Origin: Anthostomella pinea | Taxonomy: Eukaryota; Ascomycota; Sordariomycetes; Xylariales; Xylariaceae | Assembly: GCA_963556695.1 (NCBI GenBank) | Contig: CAUWAG010000018.1 | Span: forward strand, 4,526,001-4,590,000 | DNA: 64,000 nucleotides | Direction: 5' to 3' | Shown: positions 11,507 to 21,827 of the stretch, piece after piece | Numbering within the stretch: the stretch's first letter is position 1 | How the letters are laid out: every line of letters starts with the position of its first letter | Position numbers and translations under genes: made by a program | Notes under the pieces: model-generated | Told to the model about the DNA's origin: nothing | The model's database searches: none | The model's input: the letters and a program-made list of their open reading frames with translations, nothing else

Positions 11507-14053
11507 CTAGCTGCTGCGGGTGGCTGTGGAAGGTTTTCTGAGATCTCTGCCTACCAATCCAACGCCCTGGCCACTAGGCAGCTCTGGAGACCTGGCCCAA
11601 TATTTCCATTCCACCTTACTCATCATCGCGGGAAATCTGTCGGTGAGAAACGATCGAAAAAGGGATAACCTGCTCGAGTCGCTCCTGATATGGTTCGATA
11701 GTGACCCTTTGTATGAGCAGTCTCCCGCAACCGAGGAGACTACACCGCGCGTAGACATGGGCGAGGTGTCATACGGATTGTGTAGAATTGCGATTTGGGA
11801 ATCCAAAATCTGCGCGATGTCTCTTGATTCCAAGAACCTGTCCGCTAACGAGGACAACCCGTTTTCTACGAGTACCCATAGTATCATCGCGTCTGCTTGG
11901 TCCAAGCCGGGCTCCTCTAGGTCAGGAGTGGGATGGGAAAATCTCGTAGCAGCACAGCACAATCGTAGGAAATGGGGCCTGCACGGATTCAAAAAGGCGA
12001 ATACAGCCTCGAGGTCGGCAGCCTCTCGAAGGCTGTCGCCCCGAATACGAATCATACACCACGAAGAGCAAATCAAGTGGTCGTAAAGGTTGTTGTCGTA
12101 GTCGAACAGCCCAGGGTGCACGAAGGTGACGCTATTAGCACCATCGAGAGCGATTCTAGTGAATTCCAAATTTGACATCTCGTTCGACGTCGCGAAGAAG
12201 CGGACGTCAGCGTTCCGGTTTTTCCATATCCTTGTGGAAACCAAAAATTCGTGCACGGTGAAATGGGCCAGCTTCACGAGCTGGGTGCCCGCGCTCGTAA
12301 CGAGGCAGCCGCAGACGTCCTTCAGTGTGTCTTCGTTGCCGAGAATCGCTTGCTCGTCGTCAGTATCGTATTTACATTCCTCGATGACCATAGACCATAG
12401 GATGTGGAGATTGAGGCCATTAGCCCGGATGGGGAGTGAGCATAGTATTGCCAGGACTCGTTGCACAATAGTCCGGTCATACCGAGATATCGAACCAAAA
12501 ATCCGCTCATAAGTATCGTCCAGGGTCTCAGGCAAGTCTTTCAACGCTGCTCGTATGTCTGCCACAGTCTGCAATCGCTGGAGAATATCAAGCTGGCAGA
12601 TGGCCCAGCGAAACCTAGAGACATTAGGAGATCTGGGTCGTCGAAGCAATTTGAATCACTCACATTCCCTTTGCACCGACGGCCAATGCGTCTTCGACTT
12701 CGGTACGAAGATACGAAGGCCATTTGACGAACCTCCGATTGGTACTCAATATCGATTTGACGTGAGTACGGATATCTTCCCGTACGGATGCAACATCCAT
12801 AGGCACCGAGACCGCGATGTTTGTAAGTGCGGAACCTATGTCAGAATATTCTCTACTCATCGCCAGAAGCTGGATTTTTGCGAACCGGTCATCCGTTGCT
12901 AACACGTTGATGAGACTTAGTAGTCCGTCGCGAGGCTCCCGGCTTTCGTCCAAAGCATCGACGACAATGTAAACGACGTCGAAGTTACCGATAAGCTCGC
13001 TCAAACAATCCAAGCAGTTCTCCTTGGATACCACGATTTTGCCTCTTTGCATCAAGTCCAGCTTTTTGGGAGATTCCGGTGACTGGGCCACCAGCTCACT
13101 TAAGATCCACCTTAGCAGTGGAAGACTCGCATCCTGGTTGTGGCCAAAGTAGCAGTAATAGTAAGCCATGCCCGTAGTCTTCGCCGACCGGGGAATGTTC
13201 TGGACGATGAATGAGGCCAATATGGTCTTGCCAGCTCCAGGAATCCCATAGATCCAGATGAATCGGGTTCCCTTGTCGACCCAACCGAGCCATGCCTGAG
13301 AACGCAGGAACCACAGACCTGTGTCCTTCTCGTGACGGTTCATTGCTTCTGCATGGATGGGAGATGGATCAGTTTTCACTAGCCAGCGAGAAAGCTCGGC
13401 CCGTTTCGCTTCTTCCCAAAGAGTGAGCCTATCTGCACCCCGGTGTTGTGATTGTGAGCCTACTCACCTGCGACGCTCTCTTCCACTTGACCGAGTCCCC
13501 GTCTCACGTCTTTAATATCATGGCTGCGGACGTCAGCGACACCATTGCCAATTATTTCGCAGGTATGACATAACAGGCTCGTTGGAGATCGGATAGTATT
13601 TCGTACCTGAGTTCCAATGACAGTGATAGGGTTAAGGCTGACTTGTGCTGCTGTGTTTCACCAAGCAACTTCTGGGCCCTCGTGCTCTTCAAAGGCCATG
13701 CTAGCGATGTCAAGGTGGAAGCGATTCTTTGACGTTTATTCCCCGGAGCTTGAGTGGACTGCCCAGCGTGGTACCCATTGGCGGCGTGAATAGGCGGGAA
13801 AAGCTTCTCCAAGCCAGCGAGAGCCCGACGGCATGCTACGAGGCTGCCATCTGGGCTGTCCAGCTCCCCGACAACCTTCGATATCTGGGCAGAACCGGTG
13901 CGGATGAAGAACTCGAGATTTTCGACGATGCTCTTCAGCGCAGAGACCTCGATGAGAATGAGCCTCAATTTATTTGGGGCATCCCGGACGGTCTCGATGT
14001 AGAACTTGCAGGAACGCCACAACGCTGGCACCAGCGGCCAAAGCCTCGGCCAT
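11507..14053 (-). CDS. STAND/NLR-type receptor: HeLo-like N-terminal domain + NACHT NTPase; frame break near the 5' end
   Basis: A fungal NOD-like receptor of the kind that controls heterokaryon incompatibility and non-self responses. Exons as read: 14053-13607, 13523-13468, 13432-12664 and 12614-11507. The body from 14010 to the stop is exactly 779 codons in one frame, which supports all three introns. Domains: a HeLo-like N-terminal helical region (KFYIETVRDAPNKLR), a linker helix (EEAKRAELSRWL), then NACHT with P-loop GIPGAGKT, Walker B VYIVVDALDE and the GMFRWAICQLD stretch. The C-terminal part has no ankyrin, WD40 or TPR repeats. The natural start, ATG at 14053 (MAEALAAGASVVAFLQ), is in a different frame from KFYIET; the join lies at the shared bases TGCAA near 14010, so a small deletion is likely and there is no in-frame ATG before the NACHT region. 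The second intron is only 35 nt. It may be a recent pseudogene. Confidence 0.8.
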
Positions 14054-14730
14054 TCTCAATTACCGAATGGGCCAACGAACAGCCAACGCTTGTGTTGAAT
14101 AACACGGTTCAGCGAACGCAAAGACGTGAAACATTTCAAGAATTCAAGAGGTGCGATACTTGGAGCCGTCTGAGATGAAGCGCCATACACCTGATCGAGG
14201 GTTGCCACACATGCCCATGTGGGAGCATGCGCAGCACGCTGCCGAGCTGAGCCTCGCTCATATGCACAGGTGAGGTCAACTGTCAGGCAGTATCTGTCGT
14301 GAAGAAAAGAAGTGGCGCAGTGCTGCCACAGAGAGTTGTTGAAGTTGAGTGGTCTCGCTTATTGACCACCTGCAGGCAGCAAAGCCTCAAAGCAAGGGCG
14401 GCTAACCAGCTCCAGCTGCCACCGTCTGGCAAGCAATCGCAGCAGTGCGAGGAGGGCTGCCACTGGGGCGGCCCTGCCTAGAAAGTCTACGGTTCTGGGC
14501 TTAGCGGCTGCTGCCGCCTGATAATCCCTGGCCCAGAGCAAATAGTACCCATGGATTTCGACCACTCGAACCGCGATGTTGCCTAGACTCGAGATGAGGT
14601 ACGACTGTTGGTGAGTCAACCGACCACAATAGTGTATAAAGGTCTGCGCCTCCTTCAAGGTCGACTCACTTCGGCTTCAACACCATCACTCTGTTGCTGA
14701 GGTACTGTCAAGTCAACCTATCACCCCATC
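14054..14730. promoter_or_regulatory. divergent promoter between the STAND receptor and the metallopeptidase-jacalin gene
   Basis: A 677-bp shared upstream region. A TATAAA box at 14635-14640 lies about 90 bp before the metallopeptidase ATG at 14731, a normal distance. No comparable box was seen for the receptor. Confidence 0.5.
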
Positions 14731-17446
14731 ATGCTCTCCAGCTGGACATCAAAAGCAAATGCCGCGCCTCAGGTAGACCATGCAATCCCAGTGAAAGGCG
14801 GGCGACTGACCACTTACAGGATACCGGCAAGATGCCCCGCGCGAGGCTCCAGCTCACCAACGTGAGGAATGAGGAGACAGTGTACCAGCACTGTCTGCTG
14901 GTCACAGGCACGTGCCACGACTATTCGGACCCCGAAGATTTCGTCGCTGTAAGGGCCAGGGATGGCTTCCATCAGTCGGTGCCCCAGCAGAACTGGCCGG
15001 TTGCAAATGGGACATTCAAGTGTCTGTTGATGCTGCAGCCCGGTCCAAACAGGGTTGACTTTGACCTGCACCACAAGGGCAGCATGTGCGGCTCCGAGCG
15101 GATCAGTCTGCAGTACCAACCTTTGCTGCAGCTTCCGCCTCTCCATCTTGCCATCATGGTGGCTCGGGACTCGCCTCTCTTGATGGACTGCCCGCCTGCA
15201 AAGCATGGCGCCATCAGCAGTGCTCACAGTAGCTTGGATGCCGCCATCAAGAAGCTGAAGATGGCAGCATACATGTGGCAGGCTCTCGTGGCCGAGGACT
15301 TTCGTCTGCGCGGGCTGGGAAGACGGAGCTTTCGCCTCGACGAGGAATGGGGTGTCGACACTACCACCGCCTCGTCTCTGCAGTGCGACCCGGATACAGC
15401 CAGAATGGACGCCATAGCGAAGGTTCAAGTGATCCGAAGCGAGAGGAGTCTTGCTGAGCTACGCAACGCCGATGTCGCGCAGCAGAACCACCGCAGTCGT
15501 AACCGCGAGGGACTCTACACCTACTTCGAGGAAGCCCTCGCTCATCACGGCTCACCGTTCGTCGGCGCAACCCGTCCAGTGGTTGCCGGTATGATCCAGG
15601 ACTCGCACTATTTTGTTGAAAAGAGCCTCATTCTGGCACACGCAGCACGTGGGTGTCACAAGCCAGCAGGTCTTTCTCTGGGCGTTTTTGGCAGCCATAC
15701 CACCTATGCTTGGCCGAGGTTTCTCGAAGAGATCCCGAGCTGTTTGCTCGATACTACGCCCACGGGTGATGCGGTTGCCAACGACCGCGGCGCGTGCTCA
15801 ACCATGCAGGGAGCATGTTGTTTTGGACAGGAGTCCATGCTCCAACAGATACGAGGTGCCTTCGGTGCTGAGATGACGGCCGGGACAAGGACCATCGAAT
15901 CTTCGAAGCCGTGGTGTGACGCTTTCCTCGCACTACCCCGAGCGGGTGAAAAGGTTGGTCGTCTCTCCCCGTCGCAATCAAGCGGTAGAAACAATGATCT
16001 CAGGGGAATAAGCAGCGGCTTAGTGGTCATGCCAGTCAATTGCCCCTATTACAAAGGCTTATGCCACATGCTTATGCCAATTATTATTCCAGTCTGCAAA
16101 TCTTGCTAACACCAAGTCTACTTGCAGGACTTACAGTCAGGCAAAAGGCCTAGTCCTCTGTGGGATCTTCAAGACGCGCTGAGGCTGTTGGCCAAGGATC
16201 ACTTCAAGCTCCCTGGCGATAGGCGATATACTGCGACGGAGCAGGACAGTCCGGTGATGGTCCGCTGTGTCCTAAACGACCAGGACGAAGCCTGCTTCGA
16301 AGCAACCAGCTTGGCGGGTCTGGCCAGAATACGCTTTACCGACGACGTTGACAAGGTCGTGAAAGAGATCAACTTCTGCAGCAAGGAAGAGCTCGACAAC
16401 ACGATCACCCCCGGTCCCACCAAACACATCTTGACGACGGAGGCGCTAGAGAAGGAATTTGACCGCTCACGGCCCATAGGGATCGAGGTGCTGAGCATGC
16501 ATGGCAAGATGCACAAGGTGAAGGACCTGTGGAGTCTGCTTGCAGACCAGCCCTTCATCAAGGTGCCCGGGACTTCCCTGGTGCTGTCAAAGCGCTCCAT
16601 CAAAGGCGCCCATCTGGAGCAGAACGACGACGGCAGCAGGGACTGGTGGAGATGGGCCATGCTCCTGAAGCGAAGACATCGAGAGGGAGGATCGCGTCTG
16701 ACGTACGCCAACAAAATCGACCTGCGGATCGGAGCCACGATGGACGGAGCCGTCATACACTGTACGTAAATCCAGAAGCCTTTCCTTCTTCCCCAGGCCA
16801 TGCACCGGGAGTAAATTCGCTTTATGGTCTATCTCGGAGCTTTTGCTCGAGATGTGCATTTGCACTGCACCCCTTCGTCCTTGCTATATTGTCTGAAAGA
16901 GTGATCACTGACACTCTCGCAGATAACGACGGCACACGAGCCAACTGCGGCAAGGCCGACCAGTCTCATTACGGCGGACATCAACACCAACACAAGACGC
17001 TCTCGGAAAGAGACGTCTTCGAGATCACCAGGGTGTCCATCAACCCCGGCAATCACCACGGCAGCCTCGACGGCTGCCGCATGACACTATCAAACGGCCA
17101 GTCCTGGGGCGCAATCAACATTAACCACCACCACGGGAATGCCGTAGTTCGCCATCTCGTGGCAGGGGCAGACGAGCGGATAATCGGCTTTTACGGCCGG
17201 AGCGATAACGGTAGCGGGTTCACTTTCGAGTTCGGGATCATCACGGCGCCCAAGAGCGTGGTCGACGGCGATGAGGGGCTGCCCAGGGAGATATACAGCA
17301 TGCCCGAGCTGATGAACACGAATGGGGGCCTTGTTGCTAACGTCGACCCGCCCTCGGGTTCGGATGACGATGATGATGATGATGACGATGATGATGATGA
17401 TGACGATGATGACGACGACGAGGAGATGGATGAAGACGAGGATTAG
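14731..17446 (+). CDS. metallopeptidase-like/jacalin fusion (YIL108W-type) with substituted zinc site, 777 aa
   Basis: Exons 14731-14772, 14820-15953, 16128-16761 and 16923-17446 give 778 codons with the stop. The first intron is 47 nt, so the true start is a 14-codon exon (MLSSWTSKANAAPQ). The protein follows the fungal putative peptidase family of yeast YIL108W: an N-terminal beta-rich part, the conserved YMWQALVAEDF and VIRSERSLAELR segments, the pre-catalytic SLGVFGSHTTYAWPRF, and a C-terminal jacalin-like lectin domain (IIGFYGRSDNGSGFTFEFG). In the family the next block is a zinc site of type LHEVGHAFGAEH; here it reads LQQIRGAFGAEM, so all His ligands and the catalytic Glu are replaced. 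Reading frame and splice sites are otherwise intact, so it looks like a retained pseudoenzyme. The tail is almost pure Asp/Glu. The lectin part is rich in His (HYGGHQHQHK, INHHHGN). Confidence 0.85.
17363..17420 (+). repeat. GAT/GAC trinucleotide tract encoding poly-Asp
   Basis: An uninterrupted run of GAT and GAC codons near the 3' end of the metallopeptidase-jacalin gene gives roughly 20 consecutive Asp residues before EEMDEDED. Such tracts vary in length by slippage without changing frame. Confidence 0.9.
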
Positions 17447-17565
17447 GAAGCCTGTAGTTATTCCAGTCAAGTATGCCGGGTCATTATGCAATTTATTCGA
17501 TTTATGCCCCGGCTTGCTGGCTAAGGTCTAGTTGCTGTGGGGTGGCCTGAGCGGTGTCGTGATTA

Positions 17566-17773
17566 CCGCTTTTTCCAGGCAATTCGACTACAGCGTGCAC
17601 CTACCACCTGCTTGCCAAGCTAGACTTCTACCATCCTTATTGGCTCTAGAATCCGGGGAAGCCTGCAATCACGCAGATCTATCGTCAACACGATAAGGAT
17701 TCGGTTATAACTTGTCAGGCTTGGCGAACAGGTGGTAGGTGCACACCGTAGACGAGTTGCCTGGAAAAGGCGG
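17566..17773. mobile_element. 208-bp inverted-repeat element (MITE-like) with TA target duplication
   Basis: Two arms of about 55-58 bp face each other: the left arm begins CCGCTTTTTCCAGGCAA and the right arm ends TTGCCTGGAAAAGGCGG, with about eight mismatches along the arms. An inner pair (ATCCTTAT / ATAAGGAT) lets the whole element fold into one hairpin. The dinucleotide TA flanks both ends (17564-17565 and 17774-17775), the duplication expected of Tc1/mariner-type elements. It has no coding capacity and sits about 120 bp beyond the metallopeptidase stop codon. Confidence 0.75.
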
Positions 17774-17944
17774 TACCTGAGATTTCCTAAGCCGCGGCGC
17801 CAGCGTCGCGTCTCTAACTACAGCGCGTCGGGTTGAGTGCGATTTCAAGGCTGGCCAGCGGTACGCAACCTATCGGATCGCCGTGTCCGAGGTTACAATA
17901 CCCGTTCGTGCCAATCGATGTTTTCGATTGGCTAGTCTCCCGCT

Positions 17945-19378
17945 ATGTCGACAACTTCGCTGAGCGTACCTCCCAGCTCGCCCACCGTGTCAACCTGTTC
18001 GTGGCACTCTTCTCAGCCCGACGCACTTGAGCTCGACCCACGCCTGGAAGCCGAAGAACGAGACATACCCGATACATACGGCGAACCCTCTGCTGCGAAA
18101 CCCAGGCAATTGCGTCGTAAACCCGGCCTGAGACCAGACCCGAACAAGAACAGGGTGCAAAAGGATAAACCGATCCGCAAGGAGATAATCACCAGCTGAC
18201 CCATGATGGCGTTTCGGCAGACGAGATCGCAAGAGTCCTGAAAGCCCGAGGCATGGTTCTTAGCAAACATGCCAGCACAGTCCGACGCTTGCAGAGGCAG
18301 TGGGGACTACTTGAAGACGAGGCAGGTGCCACCGAGAACGTTAGGTATTGGGCAAGGAGAAAGGCACTAACCGAGCTGAAACCAACACTGGCCGATGAGG
18401 CAAGGGCCCTGGGCGAGATCGATGTAGAGAAATGGGTGGAACAGAAAATGAAGGAGCCAGACACGCAAGCGGCGAGAAAGGCTCGAGCGATAGAGTTGAT
18501 GGGGGACAAGGCGCCACAGCCAAAGCAGCCGAAACCAAGAGTCAAGGCGCCGCCGCGGCCCAGAAAGCCCAGGAAGCCGAAGCAGAAGCAACCCCTGAGC
18601 CCTCCACGGCTCCCCTTTGTGGCACACGGACAATGCCTACCTCCGAGGACACCAGCCTTTGCCCAGATCGCAACGCGCTCATTCCCGGACCAGCCCTTCG
18701 CACCAGCACAGGGACAGGCTTACCCACGGTATGAAGCGCCATACCTGGTGGGCCGACATCCTTCTAGCCCCGCGGGTCCTGTGCACTCCCAAGCAGGTAC
18801 TTCGCGGCAACATGAAGCCGGTCTCACGAGTCTGCAGGGAGATGCCATGTGTGTACCCGGGGACTCGCCAGCCCCATCAGGCGATAAGAACAAGGGACAG
18901 GAGCCCGCCACTGGCGTCTCTTCGTCATGTCCTGGACGACCGAAGACGGAGACCAAGTTGCTTGAAGAGAGGAACACTATCTTATTGAATGAGACTCAAC
19001 AATTGTCGGCCGAAAATGAACGTCTTCGATCCGAAAACCAGGCCCTCCGAAACCAAGCTCATGGGGCAGCAAAAACACCCCGCCAACCAATCCAACCACC
19101 ATACCTGGAAACTCAGAGCCCAATGATCACTCCTGCGCAACTACCTAATCAAGCACGCATTTTCTATGAATATATTGACCTAATCCCAGAAGATGCTGAG
19201 ATACCTACGGACAGCACCTTGTTCGGAGTCCTGAGGCCCCCGGGGTAAGTCCATCCTAAGTAGCTACATATCTGGCTGACGAACCATGACTTTCAGGCAC
19301 TTCGTGGTGAGACGAAAGAGGAAACTCGGCTATCTCGCAACGGTGTCGACGGCGTCCACGACCTTGAATGACGGTTAG
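17945..19378 (+). CDS. helix-turn-helix / coiled-coil protein, probable frameshift near 18190
   Basis: I do not recognise a named gene. The ATG at 17945 opens a frame that ends at a TGA at 18197-18199, and the continuation (HQLTHDGVSADEIARVLKAR) runs in another frame. The two halves meet near 18185-18197, either by a one-base frameshift or by a 41-nt intron (GTGCAA...CACCAG, about 18156-18196) that would keep frame but lacks a clear branch point. The second half has a helix-turn-helix-like segment (SADEIARVLKARGM, then TVRRLQRQWGL) reminiscent of Clr5-type fungal DNA-binding domains, a Pro/Lys-rich middle, and a leucine-zipper-like coiled coil (NETQQLSAENERLRSENQAL). A final 52-nt intron (19245-19296, GTAAGT...TTTCAG) joins a basic last exon (HFVVRRKRKLGYL) ending at 19378. 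A nuclear DNA-binding role is inference. Confidence 0.5.
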
Positions 19379-20480
19379 GACGTCGAGGTTAAACTCGACA
19401 AAGCTGTTTCCATTGGAATCCCCCTGGTGGTGATGCGCAATCTTACCCAGGCCATCGCCAACGTCGCTCCACGTAGGCCATCCGGCATAAGACCAGCGGG
19501 AGCCGTCTTTGGCGTAATCACCGCCGCGTCGGAGCCGGATACGCACAGACGTTGCTTTCGCGCCCCGGGTTCTTGCGTGCATATTAGAATCCTGCTCTAA
19601 GTACCGGAGACATTACTTCTACCAAGAAGGAGAATGGTATGATCCTTCATAGGTAGGAAGGCTGCAGGAAATAAAGCCCAAAGCCAATCGACCATGAGCC
19701 AGTGCTAGCGGCATAAGGGGGCGCCGGCCGTGGCAATGGACTGGAACGGTTAGTCAGGGTAGTCGCGAGGCCTCCGCCAGCATGCCTCTCCCTCTTTCCA
19801 GGACATGAGTTCATCGTATTACACTGTAAGTGACGTTAAACACAATTATCAAGGTTCTAAACAACATGGGCCAACACTTCAGAATCTGCACAGCCACCCA
19901 CTATTCGGGGAGGACTATAAGCCAGTGAGTAGGCCCATGGTACAGGATGTGCAAGACAGGGCGCTTAAACACATCAATGAGGGAGTTTAATCAAGCCACC
20001 GTTAGGCTACATTGCCATGGCAGTCCTTGATCATAACAGAGCATCTCAGCAAGCTGGCTCGTGATCGGATGAAATTGATTTCTTTGCTTCCCAATTTGGA
20101 CACCACAATGGCATTAGGACGACAACTGACTCTAGCCTTTTTATTTCGGAAATTCTCCACACGAGAACATGTCCCTCGAGCGGTCATAATCCCATATTGT
20201 CGGGCTGGGATAGATACCTAGGAATCGTCGTTGAAGCCCCATGAAACTCTTGAATCACAGATTTCATCCACGCTTAATATTTTATTTGATTCTAGGTTCA
20301 GCCACGTTCCCACGGAAAAGCGGTGACGAGCAAATTGCAGTAGCGAACTACTTCAACCCTCTCCCAGTCCTTTCGACCTCTAGGAATTTTACCGAATACC
20401 ATCACCAGTTAGTCACCCCACAAAACCTCGCCCCAAGCTACGAAACCAAACCACGTCTATTCTGTCCTCCGCTTGATCCC
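19379..20480. other. 1.1 kb intergenic, no gene recognised
   Basis: Only short frames without motifs. No repeats were noticed. Confidence 0.5.
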
Positions 20481-20534
20481 ATGGCCACCGCATACGATCC
20501 GGAAGCAGCACCAGCGTATATCGAGATGGACTAG

Positions 20535-20774
20535 ATGGCGCAGCGGCCCTTGCGGCCCCAGATTACGCTACCAGAGAAGGACGTCAATCAAAGTCTCAAG
20601 ATGGCCTCCATGGTATTAATCATCTTCCTCGCGTTCGGCTCCTGGGGTGCCTGCGACTACGCCGGGGGAGATAAGTGCTTCCCTCTCACCTTGGCCATCG
20701 GCGCATTCTCCATCGCGGCTATAGCTTTTGTGTTTCTGTGTGTCGGCGGGCTGATTGCGTGCTCTCCTCTCTGA
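20535..20774 (+). CDS. small membrane protein, two predicted helices; in-frame TAG just upstream
   Basis: No family recognised. The 79-residue frame has a hydrophilic start (MAQRPLRPQITLPEKD) and two hydrophobic segments (MASMVLIIFLAFGSWGAC and LAIGAFSIAAIAFVFLCVGG) separated by a loop with two Cys. In the same frame directly upstream, an ATG at 20481 begins MATAYDPEAAPAYIEMD, followed by a TAG (20532-20534) and then this ATG. The two parts read like one N-terminus split by a single nonsense codon; alternatively the first is a short upstream ORF. There is no splice signal between them. Confidence 0.4.
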   Translation: MAQRPLRPQITLPEKDVNQSLKMASMVLIIFLAFGSWGACDYAGGDKCFPLTLAIGAFSIAAIAFVFLCVGGLIACSPL

Positions 20775-21827
20775 ACACTACACTCGACATGCTTATGGGT
20801 CTGGTTGTCGCGATGCTCGTCCATAACGGATATCCTGCACATCAAGGTCACCACTTGTCGTCCTCACCTTCTCTTTTCCACACGTCCATGGCAGCCTCCA
20901 TACGTCGAACTTGGCGTGACCGCCCGTCTGTATACATTCCCCCACAGCGCGCACACCTTGTCGTCCAGATTCCTACCCGCTCCGGACAATCTTCTCCTGA
21001 ATGGAAATTCTAAATCGAAAACACAAGGTCAACGTACCCTGAGCGGGAAGAAGCTCAACATTTTTAGCCGTGCCGCGTGCCGGGAGGCTATAGAGCGATA
21101 CTGTGCCGTTGTCGTACTCTTCGGTCTCGCCAGCTTCGCCGCGCCCCGTTATCAGCTCGACATACGCGTTTGCCGCAAAAGATGGTAGCAGCCATGGCTA
21201 CCGGAAGCAGAGATCAGAGTTTCCCACACCGGCATTTATGTTATTACTCGGTTCCTGAATGGTTCAGTGAGGATATGGTGCGTCTCAATCCGGGTGTGTC
21301 GTACTTGTTGCGTGGTATCCGAACCCCGCGTGAAGATCAGATAGGGGGTTTTGCTTGCTGCGTGAGTGGCAGGAGATCCGTATCAGGTCTTAGTCGCGTA
21401 GGCGATCCCGTCTCTCTCTATAACTACCGACTAGGTGCAGCACTGCGTCTGGCATCCCAATATATAAACAAACTTGGAGTTCACCCACATGGTACCTACC
21501 TCGCACTGACATTGAAAACATGTATGAAGTCCGCAGTGTGATCCTTTAACTTCTGTAAAAGTGTGTGTGTGGCTGGTGCCTACAGACCTGCATGATGTGC
21601 AACGCCGCGACGCTGCTTGCATGCAGTGGTGCTCGTGTCAGCGTCTGGACCCCTCCTTGCGATGCATATACCCACCCCGACTCTTTCAACTTCCCTCCAT
21701 GTTTAGCCAGGCGTACTCACCGCCCACACTGAATATACCGCGTCAAGCAGTGTCGAGATATTAGTCTCGGAAGAGCGCGCGAGGGAGCTTGTTGTTATCT
21801 ATCAGGCACTGACTTATAAGCGTCGAC
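20775..21827. other. 1.05 kb intergenic upstream of the PQ-loop gene
   Basis: Frames here have no recognisable domain. The last part is the promoter/5' leader of the next gene. Confidence 0.5.
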
